From NCBI GenBank assembly GCA_947629095.1, contig CANRCK010000001.1, positions 124,001 to 188,000 of the forward strand: DNA of 64,000 nt, written 5' to 3'. Shown piece by piece: positions 24,001 through 27,086 of this stretch. A program made the position numbers and the translations under genes. Below the pieces are notes generated by a model, which saw only the letters and a list, made by a program, of their open reading frames with translations, was not told the DNA's origin and did not search any database. The stretch's first letter is position 1, and each line of letters begins with the position of its first letter. The stretch is from an uncultured Clostridia bacterium. Lineage in GTDB: Bacteria; Bacillota; Clostridia; Christensenellales; Borkfalkiaceae.

Positions 24001-26544
24001 CAGGCTGTAACGCGCGCCGTTTATGCCGTCGTGATACATATTCGCTGCGGCAAAATTGTTGAGCTGAAGCTCGGCGCCCGATTGCGGAAGCACTTTGCCC
24101 TCCGCGTCCTTCTGGGTTTCGTCCAGAGCATACACAAGGTCGCCGTAGCTTACGGTGCTGTTGGCGAAAGTGGGAATGGAGATTTGGGAGCTTGCAAGCT
24201 CAAACATGTCGCCTATTTCGTAGTCCTTATAAAAGGCCTTGGCGTGTTGGATAACCTTGCCTTCCGCGCCTTCTGCTCCGACAGTCTTGATTTCGTCTAT
24301 CACGTACACAAGGCGCACGTACTTGATTTCCGAGCGCAGACGGGTATAGGGATTGCCGTCCGTTCCGATCGAGCCTTTGAAATAATTATATATGGTATTT
24401 GCGTCGGGGCCGTCGCCTCCGTCCAGCGGAATTTCTTTAAAATCCTTGTTTCTGTTAAACGGATATTTTTGTACCGCCGACTCGCTTGTGAAATCTTCCT
24501 CCTTGTAGTAGTAGATTGCAAGATAGCCGAGGCCCGGCTGATAGCCCGACGTTGCATTGAACGAAGGATGCTGGAAAATGACGCCATTGTCCGCCGTCTT
24601 TTTCTCGCCCGTGCGCCCGTTTATTCTCAACCCCATTTTCATTGTATTAGTGAAAGCCCTGTCCTCGCCATGCTGATAGGTAAACATAAACGTAGTTTCA
24701 GACCCTGAGGCGTTGAAGTTGAATTCGCCGTTGATGATCTGTGTACCCGGGCTGCCTGCGAGATTCACGCCTATGATCTCTTCATAGGAAACGCGCACGG
24801 GGAAATAAGTGACAGTGCCGGAGTAATTGCAGGATAACCACCTGACAAATGTGCCGTCCTGATATTCATCGTAATTTTTGATTTCATCATTGGTTACGTA
24901 ATAGCTCTGTTTTTGGGTTACGGGGTCTCCGTTGCCGGAAAATAGCAACCCACGCGTTTCGGGTATAATCTGCCTGCCCGAACGCTTGTAATGGATTATG
25001 CTGAACCGACCTTTGTTTTGAAGCAACTTCAGCATGTTGTCTTCGTAATCGAAAAATTCCGAAGGGGTGATGGGGTTAACAAGCTCGCCCTCGGTCTTTT
25101 TATATCTGTTGTCTACGGCCGCCTGCCATACCGTATTCCCGTCGCTGCCCTTTACCTCTTGCTCATAACTTATATCGTTGTAATAGCCGCCCTCGTCGTT
25201 GAACTTGATTTGGATCACGTTGGACTTGATTGGATTGGTTTTGCCGTAAACAAGGGCGATGGGATATTTGCTTACCTCGTCGGGATTGGAGGGAATCGGA
25301 GTGTCTGCGGATATGTTCATTTCGGGATCCGTGCCGAGCACCGTCTTCATGCCGCCGTTGTTATCGTAAATGTGCGCCAGAATACCGAAACGGGTTATAT
25401 ATTGATAGTCCTCCGTATTGCTGCCGCTGCCGATAAAGTTGTAATAGGCGTGTTGCGAAGTGCTTGAATAGTACTTTACGGACGTGCCGGGCTGGGCGCC
25501 ATCCTTTACGGGCACTTCCGCGCCGCGGGCGCGATACCATGTGCCGGAACCATCCTCATAAGTGTTGTAAACCGTGCCCTGCAAAAGGTCGGGGTTCGAA
25601 TTTTCGGGGTTGCGGCTATCATACCCTACGACTTCGTGACTGTTTCCCGGCGTCTGATTTATTCTTATACGGACAGCCTTAACGGAAAGCTCGCCGCCCG
25701 TCGGCTTCAATATGGTGGTGCTGTCGTTTTCTGCGCCCTCTTCCTTGAACTTTTCGTCAGGGTAAGTCAAAGCGACGGTGACGTTGTTGCTATCCGAAGT
25801 TCCGAACACAAATTCGGAAACGCTGGAACTTGCAAAAGACAGTTCGAGCAGCTCGCGGGGAACCTCCACCTTGCTGCCGCCCTTGAGGGTCGCCGTTATG
25901 CTTGCGCGGTAGTCGAAGGAGTAAATATTGTGCCCCTGCAGTTTTGTGGTAGAATAGACGGCGTCGGCGGGAGGCGTACCCGTCAGCGTGCCCTTTTCAA
26001 ATGCGGGGTCGGGAGACAGAGTCACCGACAGAGTGGGATTGTTTTCCACGTGCGAGGACTCTATTTCCTTTGCGATATACAGCGTGACCTCGAACGAGCC
26101 TTCCGCCGTTTCCATTTCGGCAAAAGGCTTGAAATCTGCGCCGTTTTTGCGGTCGCCGTAGGTCTGGGCGCCTATCTGTATTGTGATATTGAACTCGTTG
26201 GGCTTCAACAGGCGGTTATCGTCCGTTCTGTCGCCGTCCGTGGAGGTGTTGACGTTAGCCCTTGCGACGATACGCGACTTTATATCCCACAGCGTGGTGC
26301 GCATATACACGTTGCCTGCCGTTTCGCCGTAATGTTCGGTGTCGAACGTGGGCGAACCCACCCAGTTGTTGAAGTGGGTAATGTCGCTGTCTATGTATTC
26401 GGCTACCGTATCCTCCTCGGCGGACACGACGACCGGATTGTCGCCCGGTTTCACGAGCGTTACAACGCCCATGACCGCAGTGACCAGCGCCAAAATAGCG
26501 CAAAGAACAATTGCCAATAATTTTTTGGAATATCGTTTACTCAT
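1..26544 (-). CDS. Giant secreted MBG-repeat surface protein (3' end beyond window)
   Basis: The frame starts at ATG 26544-26542 behind a good ribosome site (AAGGAG, about 5 nt spacing) and stays open to base 1, giving 8,848 codons, roughly 950 kDa, without a stop. I read codons in frame in the first 1.2 kb, the last 2.5 kb and many places between; the start frame and the left-edge frame agree. Residues 1-45 look like a signal peptide (MSKRYSKKLL, then a hydrophobic core). About 700 residues of less repetitive sequence follow, then a long series of 85-100-residue beta domains. Each has a KxLTVT-type strand, a VYGxE or YNG motif, AGxYxVxVxL, and NYxW or NYTI before the next unit. These resemble MBG/MBG_2 domains of bacterial surface adhesins; I estimate 80-90 units. 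Cysteine is very rare. The cell anchor must lie beyond the left edge. The likely role is a surface fibre or adhesin; the ligand is unknown. Confidence 0.93.
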   Translation of the reverse strand, partial: MSKRYSKKLLAIVLCAILALVTAVMGVVTLVKPGDNPVVVSAEEDTVAEYIDSDITHFNNWVGSPTFDTEHYGETAGNVYMRTTLWDIKSRIVARANVNTSTDGDRTDDNRLLKPNEFNITIQIGAQTYGDRKNGADFKPFAEMETAEGSFEVTLYIAKEIESSHVENNPTLSVTLSPDPAFEKGTLTGTPPADAVYSTTKLQGHNIYSFDYRASITATLKGGSKVEVPRELLELSFASSSVSEFVFGTSDSNNVTVALTYPDEKFKEEGAENDSTTILKPTGGELSVKAVRIRINQTPGNSHEVVGYDSRNPENSNPDLLQGTVYNTYEDGSGTWYRARGAEVPVKDGAQPGTSVKYYSSTSQHAYYNFIGSGSNTEDYQYITRFGILAHIYDNNGGMKTVLGTDPEMNISADTPIPSNPDEVSKYPIALVYGKTNPIKSNVIQIKFNDEGGYYNDISYEQEVKGSDGNTVWQAAVDNRYKKTEGELVNPITPSEFFDYEDNMLKLLQNKGRFSIIHYKRSGRQIIPETRGLLFSGNGDPVTQKQSYYVTNDEIKNYDEYQDGTFVRWLSCNYSGTVTYFPVRVSYEEIIGVNLAGSPGTQIINGEFNFNASGSETTFMFTYQHGEDRAFTNTMKMGLRINGRTGEKKTADNGVIFQHPSFNATSGYQPGLGYLAIYYYKEEDFTSESAVQKYPFNRNKDFKEIPLDGGDGPDANTIYNYFKGSIGTDGNPYTRLRSEIKYVRLVYVIDEIKTVGAEGAEGKVIQHAKAFYKDYEIGDMFELASSQISIPTFANSTVSYGDLVYALDETQKDAEGKVLPQSGAELQLNNFAAANMYHDGINGARYSLQFYRYVNDKWEFLAKTTYKQDEPFDPTRPRGTWSVEMVNDSLGVKVEIVQNRSNGRYYLKLTGDSVVGNYRMYDSLYKDGSYVWNPESGGIAAPSDEEADWGLANAGKSRTDDTLPVDSQLYRYVTFEVKGLTLSMEVDIPTTIGYKESFTYTITLYVGSGEQRKVYAQYTKNDEFGGPLGEEGKKYRISFPGSEGTTYYDLNGAPTEPGYYAVQIDIWPDGNYSVQQVTKYFTINARQLMLKWIGETYESDPENPNVVKIKAPVYNGKPYNLYDFYKVVFYDDQNTKFDKDSHEGDDFDWIITFENSNQGGVAGAPVESLTHARKYNIHIKLNDKYARIYDWHADNYLPDNGGICSSKDGLELKLEFEIAKYEGNTIEAEFTEREGDGWTMQDVLPMRPYYSRSEIKGKVTSEPFYGNYEVAVISNETYKTYYEQYTASYAETGQIPNGGFYKFLQDKNVTRTPEANAYTLGADEENEYYAIVYSTYILNEEENRSGLDYDFQDYNFCEYITPFKILKRKIAAPTLENYEVTYNAAEQTAELQNFNAVSDPEATMELYSTLTKSTVHGTQSPITTMDDYVSATNADVYKIYVRLKNYANDVWDETTGNDNIAFTDVDGTKYAVITWTINRMRIDPKNTSDYPFFVPEEHEYTGSDMDARFTKSGMSTTYSQTGALGSYVTLVSSEGVSKAVNAGKYTLYLKPTDNYYINETDAAALAAPAAVQENYAIEWKILKKSMVKPTTDAEKTYTGEHVIFEFKNFDTNTTQATLNGVSYSEAVFKTATDHNDQHYYTNYDTSGNKLTAGVTYAGTYTVTFTLDNPENYRWAGDSPATDGGDDYPATCDVVFKLNRKELTITWAPTTFTYDGEGHAPVPTATNAGSDRLTFLPKVYKDKAGDALKENPTEAYNGYWSVLEYDLSIRECINSAKIEDIYESGENYVCIADNYIFAGDVKCVEISFNITSQSVAVPVLQLSDGAEFGTHEQANDTIIVTYKGENYLFNNYISNWEEIAELIKITSADYETSENEVKDKAPKFINVKWVAVGSELGYYEINYYIADHDNYSWAGNAKNADEAYTFYLQIKPYELDAPEIDGVGNVYETDYNGAPQEFKSALTNPEEYYNAKLGSDSEDRVKIYYGTDDVVSKTDVKRGTGDGDSAVVEAYEITVELASENFVWKNGTAGSSLDRVNKSFSFRINPIALEVEWKGADDRSYVAAPTATYTAEAQGLEVQLAGDHADDDVKVEYKLTSADGTDSATISDNTKAVNAGYYTATVTAISGDQAGNYYINSYTTGADSNGSADSSVEVTYTIYKQKLEKPVRSGDNPADYVYNKNSQNFQLENWKDSLMEISDFKGTDSTDNEISSEIENQTVDGNLQLTAKHAGKYSFEISLKDSENYCWATANYESADRKPDATTGIDALVDEYKDFWEIKQRTIAAPMLAESESLNFRAQPRTGSPLYPDFDGALDTVNHSKKVPGVTGEKGTYKKNVDGEDAWEITFTVKYYRVSDGKDITDTLITDSVDVGYYYIELTLILNGETATDYAWVSSFSTTEGSYEGTQVNSYLAPTYNDAPKTTAEHVTIKLYYRILKGRYSATFTLQVNGTDIDDRATAWNYGDLANQRIGEVYGTALITIKREFTAGKEPDTWDFDTEKNGRNVTYQKIEGGRRIDVAEDDLLFNRYSDGGHLEDVSGNNVSKKAETIIPYKLPYKAGDYVALIHYAENGNDGGGETTLDAVVWEVFFTIAPREATVAWRQGEDNMEVTYDGKNHLAKAYISDPVTNHKDTGDLSADVTELTVQWVKEDGSLDAEGPKDVNRSETGAAIGTYTMRATAITGVSAANYKLPEEAKRTTYDFKINPAVIKLKAENITRQYGDTITGETSYGDAALGSKYYKIADGEFVKGDETLSTIFGSAFNVYCRTQDNSLIQRTTPISKAGRAYKTVVEIKEEYKDDYKNYKFDYTDSEGVFTITPKVITDVTWNSANETYVYNGANQYIDHETDFVYYSAADGTGKRIAPSVTIKLGGEEASGGFKYASESKYTFTIVDSGDENYTLEISDTSKQSYEFTMNRREVSITANTVTTIYGDDFKAGDLAWTYNGSSAHFIVDGGESEWSEGAIDDRTQNDALTTFTLTVQSTASGIAANVSTYKTQIYKDGELISAEVTTNNYVIRVTEGTHTVAKRTVTVKWDGDLTFYYDGTDRTQNGTKAWLAYYESATEKDETGAPIKVYLLVRAIKDNSSLTTPIPFKYVKENEEAYRFYAYEFSGAEQGLNYQLPTYGVDGYDNRFNNVYLMARDIYLKAGDLSYVYGDEVPVWNGEAGGWEYGDGSEGEENQFLTEAEAKNFWIAVKTLTKETGKGVLNNEFKLIFNGEDANFDGGYFVTSGKTDLDTSNGQGGYDYHVHFTSAAITVNARPLVVTYDRQEHEYGAARQDPASHVAVALGDSYTSLGGKGSATLVNGHKNENVFKIEALNGDINIITSEEYPDVGRYKVVLTLIDDNYSVTFKMDYHNGSSSHGTADDKGEQCTADNGYIVTASKILDNGFTISAYAGVYNAAIHGALAAENGINGTYYDNKGVLQEYSAWDGAAKGANDNYFAVYFRLTDGWNAESGSEADWNTEWKAPGFTYTDGSLSSADGYTWQTAMPQFKHAGTYKVYYAVLAENHEYLFGENKYIEVTISKADVEVYANFEGYYSEDFEGYNPEYKFEGFMSGEAEDDGAGVSKAMNISDVSQITWKIKKQGGQDYKAGDPSGDYQLELGFAAFTATDYTFKAKAYSAEGAEANHVKVKLLPVTVTVYDSKAKNTYYYNAATAKETRYDLNKLGDAYAIKVKDGVNYINGEEISDIFESDYKDGKTGVKFFTLSSEAIPDESTTLGVGKHNISFAYAGNGGQCYDVTLVSESGNEVKHDAGTYIENGFEITAATIKLNAVHAYGSTNVAGAGGKDYDEQFHYALHLGDSHDENEQEAGNKELSQYATAADNKAIGWTFVIFINNKTESGEDYYKDDDFFDNDYASDKDVIYKKGENPQIIDAGTYILHYRLKLDNHTTVFGKLTGKIAKAKNTWLNQYELNGRNVNGNAWIYGAKAENNPTGYDSSDITETIPVAKFNRKFGVDGSEGANATEKMNVVPDVTLTKDGKPVEGFAMDFYASSIQGWLSQNSKTSGKESYKNGALLGAGEYTVTYSMPATENYEAISVETVEFTVGKKELTVKTDNDSIFYGEDAPALPKTTITGYVNGEGESALDTSSRTYRIVKTLRGNDDYEKGYENGSVGDYYITLTWGAGASDNYTLNINENGENPGMLTVKPRALTVTISDKENKYNFNISKAKEDIQWFDDLSKMVTVKNTNSGDGTHYTNFYSDEISKVIRLTTDALKWNTEPGYKVADINTNATSDAGYYKITGVSYDPTGYGKNYVISFAGQWGKTTETNSHASEPEAGKCGIFHIAPADVTIVVIKPTDGYDAGTGKFVYTGHQKTFQAGNVQGAESSLSATIVYYQWDSEDYTIELNVEAPVNVGKYKVGFTLSGAGKDNYTAATAEEEFEIVPKQIDVTYQTKWYGTDGGMELLPAGGDIVYYMREYIVEGTFNTQTADEDTWKDGNNADAKVVFADSGKIRIYVTYQKTGGEENKVIGAGTYNVYAKVQYNAGGDDWQDCGNYAIKQRPSQITVSQKVVDDASATYPGGANSMTYNGELNAFTVKNYVGDRDEFISKEVMSYKLEYSKDGTFNGSQQTLTDADENITVEGGVIKWNTLNAGAYRITVTLNSPENYDFHTTSRDSWAFTFTINKKDLYVQVKDADIPYGDAFDGTFIEGLELLFSESPMDGGYTETRGLVEHDIEGGHIKEGVLNKGGISIEADQYNQSNSAGYSTKIKLSGITADNYNVTCEDYGKLTVVPRSITVKIADPEEGSVYIGGEFTVARLEERYQPILTLEGCTLNTAVDGDNVKNLQISFTVEGYNVGTHALVPADNDPDYDITFTGSWGEGDYAGKAGTFTVVRAKLTVTVIIINGTGDNGLNITFGDTPKYGVSYSGWVGEDISSNPELLQEFTFENVQQNYPTQETYAAGSSIAGSKYKVTVKNQDDKDIFFVNYTVEFAEGVIMTVVSRTITPTVSNNNRQFEDDDARGNKPLPAEIGYANECEGFEPSATITYKGDYNDPMAEFAGKNGFVEDVPQRAGRFQVKLALPQNDLSDYNYKFAKGATETELEYVIEKQKITLQWRYPLIQDGTKENSIDAFDRRIMNFSYAFDSAPVEDFELSDSGVTVTIKGAGTGVGTVTLKNEYDYTLVATSADSGSSTLVLTFRVILDDVGFTVQITGWKYSQFSEDANLPKYQTKLTISNPVVQYQYIALLEGDIATWKGYSEQLANTELDKGERQNILNELEKLLKARTVTTVIENKDAGSYLVYATLSEQVDYASAVSACYFEISKLDLAVPTLTPEGGHDVCYYNGNEHSMNITDFNSATMEYIADSGLTITNKEADGGVVTVLSATEAGDYTIKWILKDAKNYVWKGETQDPVTTYTIKQNTVKVSTGNDISTTYGSEYTPNTVVSFENLNDGATFKDFEVTYGYKNTVGDAAISEIAPKPAGEYRIYAKVADGGNNYSGIKEWTEIGTLTIGKAALKIYTAGAEVEYGDVAPEFTYMTDSDLFGEELADLLAELGITSSADGYAPGKGVSADNGYPIKIQLNSATLDNFTVTVNEGKQGEAYLKVVPRSLTLTIKTLSKYFNDFKAPEFAPTVVYSVTEGSDYINVVSGSVYGSDKLQIKLSLAAAADNRYKVGRYELTGTVDNDYEEGAQANYKVTVNGGYIDVERLTIEFTHTEVKPADGTKIIYNHGNAVPLHIFLQYTPADNSEQTCEQAESKIGIEGYEKYLRVTYSGSDNLNDRYGNTEEVTKAPVKAGTYRASILLAEEYEDQVELTGTSSARYDVYIIERFELDIAKIQAKTSYKHTYNGEQYKPDKATVEGDVKRALAELYASGDGTAQATLEGSFSVGEYSEGLNVGTYNIPIAFTTAAAANYSWVRGEAPVYAETADLTFEIERQQETKIYSENTATTEHIFDGKFNADKLKMTSNVRVFKDFKINPNIGDITVYVASGGVQPRKDETDKWTELTYEQAIAVNSAAAMAGMHWIYIKLGETENYAAAETEILSYEIKPRNVLIKVNGGKDYIGPDYNDSLTLEQLTAPTYEFIDGENSGSILGEDNAIGIITASLKATFTYSGASFGGSKFNGVKVEAGKYSIMATADGTCATCFVIANAENCAVEGAEPHYIVPRAAVYGNDVVVKSFNYDAKAHTAADAVKDNVEGYDKLWSVEDVTGTNAGTYSFNVTLKDQNHHWARFAGENIADERTDSVPLFFTINRVTAAVELTSITFSVTAHGTEEPEDKVLTYSDVAKWTYLDEASRTNIVYKVTAGGNELTIDKSKVSVLYNVSDRWTLELPYMAGTYSVKLRLSETENFVNTAESGVLTFTIEKRTVEKIKSPNDYPGASYNYNGAYQTADLKDVDLAIMDVKTVTEGLTLSYTSAEEEGSQLIPRLRAINVNTYVFTVSLIDTANYKWADEADGTKDITVTWSILNVAGSVTLEEVSDVTYGEYFAVSAISDFATEFKFWYAAYNDEAQGLDVSVWQPWGSNGPKDAGKYWIRAELEKTGNYEAAYDYVKAEIKKAALTVTVTISESGEYRYGGRMPESFGVSADGLQYGERWSTLNVTLTYKFLDAGKGDMTGKKFVVGEYYVTLETITLKNYTVTVNDASFNVLPKQIQVNILPQTATYKGGEKPEIDQTQWELVDDGALEDGDSEFVSGEDIILAVETAEKYNATAYTINGTQGESVKNYSITFRPGALQIVEAQIEIAKINADNTVYGSVTAATFNIKDKDDNLESGYEYIKGQVKIIVKYFVDNAEPSADLPKNAGTYNVRLVLEGADADNYVLTGSTEATFVIDKKSIDSENIVNKVNGTTYTYKGDEQGPEVSEVVGYSEELFGVANLYTVDGLKKQTNAGDYTYELKIANSNYRWLVTDNDVVTASWTINKAGNTASWTAAPQNTVYGEPYNATATATWGADGIKYAYALYEEGGEYAAEDWFTGLPSSVGKYVIRALAEGNENYASAEVTKEITITAAELTVTIGSPEVVYGNELGAIELTVSGYKAPYSGRQAGEKDTADTSGWTVYEPTFRSFLSHDYLVGSPKGTYPITYDNGDIELGNYVIKSLKVVSGEIKVTERELKIVIENQQVVYSADYASAAPAIDSDKWHAAEGYSVYGEDRAKLGITLVLQQSAPFNVGTSYTIDLKIEANETNKNYTITVVEEGYGILTITPADFTVEEKQDGGAIQGGLAITPEIAEGNTGHGTDIDGKPQLGSVTITYGDDYEAEVYINGKHYKEGDEFSAGVFVHFVYTLLAATASDPAGPGIAGISLFSARDGGYKHPTDAGTYSVKLVLTDGEVGADGIYTEAENYTVKGSFETTIIINKKQLDHTAIVGKVNETPYTYNKSLLGPEKEIVEGYSESLFGIAELYTVEGLTKQTEAATYEYRLIIAETAFKNYRWAATDSQSITVSWKIGQADNSLSWNKQPETAVYGDSYEIEASAEFGEVKYAYAVKKDGDYVDGDWILGLPANAGSYMIRAYVDGTTNYAGADEQTEFSITRAELKVKIENQTITYGDEPAAFTLTVTGYKMPYNGTVAGATDDAASSGWALQIAAFRNGIRVQKGGVDYEPGSNVGDYTVTYTGGNITLDNYTIVAKEVIGGTLTVKERSITVVVEDQILPYIQDYATSAPNPDDTKWHIDGESILLEKDKEHLNIGVYLEDKGAAPYFADGTKYVINGEIMGENEYNKNYSITFVSANLTLTKQDITVESIKVTNNNSLLTDVTYGDEYTVKVVVGGIEYIVGAILPCGATVRFEFVESSYSGIGSGSTQQPINAGLYEVALVLDGNDTKNYNVTGANVTSYTINKKQLDHSLIVGKVNETPYTYNKSLLGPEKEIVEGYSESLFDIAELYTVDGLEKKTEAGTYEYQLKISETVFKNYRWAATDSQSITVSWTINKAANSLSWSKQPKTAIYGDSYVIEASAEFGEVKYAYAVKKTEDYVDGDWILGLPANAGSYMIRAYVDGTTNYAGADKQTEFSITRAELTVKIEDQTITYGDEPAAFTLTVTGYKTPHNGAAEGERVDDAASSGWALQIVAFREHLVVKAQTGDHGIYAVGSPVGKYDISYNGGAIEFGNYIIVASKVENGVLDVEKRELKVVIEDQSLEYNKKYQSEAPNPDDTKWHIDGESILLEKDKDNLGIGVYLVNTAAAPYKVGIPYAITGEYVENSVNSNYTILFTDGSLTLTATNIEVERVEVTNDKDGSTVIAYGDTYTVKVKLVNDEMLYGLGDELPCGATVGFLFTQVATVGEPKTVGSKPLNAGMYEVVMIFEGDDAVNFNITGRNTSAYLINKLVLSVADVQSMADSLYTVEEAEEPGPFGDTYNRYHFAPVYTGREQGVTNADLNAFIQLMRQDEDFLLEKDRIYAPFTAVSDKGTDVGVYAVHLTLSESVAANYMWDTTNSDSADINFEIRKAGNSVYLSVFGGKTASWEYDGYEAGTSEDLTVEPHKGFYEFTAKFGKATAQYKFYKVENGKDNPIDYTPVDVGEYKLQIVIPDTVNYAGCSSNLLPISITPRKLSISFRDQALMGGEYGSTILPASAVLSFYGGEPQSHNMFLSRVTMEYAYYGNSYDMTWRHAMEDYISEAPTQAGEYKIRVRLGMNEKSEGYSYNRNFVLVDETGEKINSIEDDFIITKARVFSDLLIVKTFDWDGMEHSAVDAVKDNFYYDKIYVVKNEYNVKYKAVGTYDFRIHLKDPNNYCWVPDENQDWRLLTFSIVATDGDGRNINIVEFFGMDANSPELEFPYSQSPNESAKVAYYSEGVTHYFRFNTDFVLLYAPRGTETPKQTLSWVGADKNFAPDGWSRELFLNAGRYTAIAWIDTDEFKGYSAQLLFAISKLEVKVIMETTKNGVYNESEPEFSIHGYYGNDFTI
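1740..6215 (-). repeat. Three tandem copies of a ~1.45-1.6 kb super-repeat inside the giant gene
   Basis: Blocks of about five MBG-like domains (about 480 residues) recur at roughly 1740-3180, 3183-4625 and 4626-6215. The first two are very close: the segment near 2700-2800 recurs nearly unchanged 1,443 bp later, with exact runs of about 90 bases. The segment at 2213-2271 recurs exactly 1,455 bp later, so a 12-bp indel lies between the two anchors. The third copy is recognisable but more diverged, with a spacing near 1,590 bp. Boundaries are approximate. This shows recent internal duplication and possible length variation by recombination. Confidence 0.8.
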
Positions 26545-26647
26545 ACTTACTCCTTACTTGCGCCGATATCTTTCGCGCGGCGCGTGCGCGTATTATTTGT
26601 TAAAAGTTTTGTTTATAGATTCTACGTCAAACGTTGTTTTTTTGATA

Positions 26648-26688
26648 AGCAGCACTGAATTTGTTTTTTTAACGTATTTCAGTGTGCT
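26648..26688 (-). promoter_or_regulatory. Hairpin in the leader of the giant gene
   Basis: On the transcribed strand, 11 bases at 26688-26678 pair with 26659-26648 (AGCACACTGAA with TTCAGTGCTGCT, one bulge), leaving an A-rich loop. It lies about 100 nt before the start codon and has no clean U-run after it, so it is not a convincing terminator. A second small GC-rich stem (GCGCC/GGCGC) sits just before the ribosome site. Either could tune translation or mRNA stability. No known riboswitch class was recognised. Confidence 0.4.
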
Positions 26689-26772
26689 GTTAAAATACAA
26701 CTTAAACGGCAAACGGATACCGCTTACCTGTGTGCCGCCACGAAAAATGACGAAATATGATATATGGCTATG

Positions 26773-26801
26773 ATTATAGCATATAAATTGTTAAATGGAA
26801 C
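26773..26801 (-). promoter_or_regulatory. Possible extended -10 promoter for the giant gene, outside the invertible segment
   Basis: The minus strand reads TGCTATAAT at 26781-26773, an extended -10 with a perfect hexamer, but the -35 region 16-17 bp upstream (TTCCAT/GTTCCA) matches poorly. If active it would give the giant gene some transcription whatever the state of the switch. The 12-mer TGCTATAATCAT is also present on the plus strand at 26959-26970 inside the invertible segment. Confidence 0.4.
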
Positions 26802-26887
26802 CGTGCTTTTTAAATCCTAACAATTCTTAACAATAAAAAAACCGAACAAAAAATGTTAAAATATCACACGCTAATACAGGTGGCAAA

Positions 26888-26910
26888 TTCATCTATTAGA
26901 ATAATAGACG
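26888..26910 (+). repeat. Left inverted repeat of the switch
   Basis: This 23-bp site contains TCTATTA-GAA-TAATAGA, two 7-bp inverted arms around an asymmetric centre, the layout expected of a tyrosine-recombinase core. It matches the reverse complement of 27037-27059 at 21 of 23 positions; the two differences are one base in the left arm and one near the right end. Confidence 0.8.
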
Positions 26911-26958
26911 AACAAGAAGCCCTATTCTATCAATCTGCAAGGCAAATTATGTAAGTTT

Positions 26959-26967
26959 TGCTATAAT
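26959..26967 (+). promoter_or_regulatory. Extended -10 element inside the switch segment
   Basis: TGCTATAAT lies on the plus strand with no good -35 box. It points the same way as the stronger promoter at 26994-27022, so it would also turn toward the giant gene upon inversion. Confidence 0.4.
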
Positions 26968-26993
26968 CATGTCGTATATTTGTTATTTTTTTC

Positions 26994-27022
26994 TTGACTA
27001 TTTAACATAATAGTGATAAAAT
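26994..27022 (+). promoter_or_regulatory. Strong promoter inside the invertible segment, pointing away from the giant gene
   Basis: TTGACT, 17 bp, TAAAAT with a TG extension before the -10. The predicted start is near 27029, so in this orientation the transcript crosses the right repeat and runs antisense into the 3' end of the recombinase gene. Its placement fully between the inverted repeats is the main argument for a promoter switch. Confidence 0.75.
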
Positions 27023-27036
27023 TCGTGCAAGAAATG

Positions 27037-27059
27037 CATCTATTATTCTATTAGATGAA
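27037..27059 (-). repeat. Right inverted repeat of the switch
   Basis: Read on the minus strand it carries TCTAATA-GAA-TAATAGA, the partner of 26888-26910 with 21 of 23 positions equal. It lies 27 bp beyond the stop codon of the recombinase gene. Confidence 0.8.
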
Positions 27060-27086
27060 CAAAATCGCGGGCATGTCCTGCGGTTT

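Larger units (their letters stand above)
26888..27059. other. Candidate invertible promoter segment (phase-variation switch)
   Basis: A 126-bp AT-rich stretch (26911-27036) is bounded by 23-bp inverted repeats matching at 21 of 23 positions. A tyrosine recombinase gene ends 27 bp to the right, and the giant surface-protein gene starts 344 bp to the left. Inside is a strong sigma-A promoter pointing right, away from the giant gene. On inversion it would sit near 26925-26953 and point left, starting RNA near 26918, about 370 nt before the start codon. Size, repeat length and setting resemble the Clostridioides difficile switches upstream of cwpV and the flagellar operon, which use a tyrosine recombinase. 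That it inverts is inference. Confidence 0.72.

Noticed and set aside
26888..27059. The two inverted repeats as a transcription terminator
   Set aside because: The arms are AT-rich, 126 bp apart and have no U-run, so they make a poor terminator; a recombination site pair fits better.
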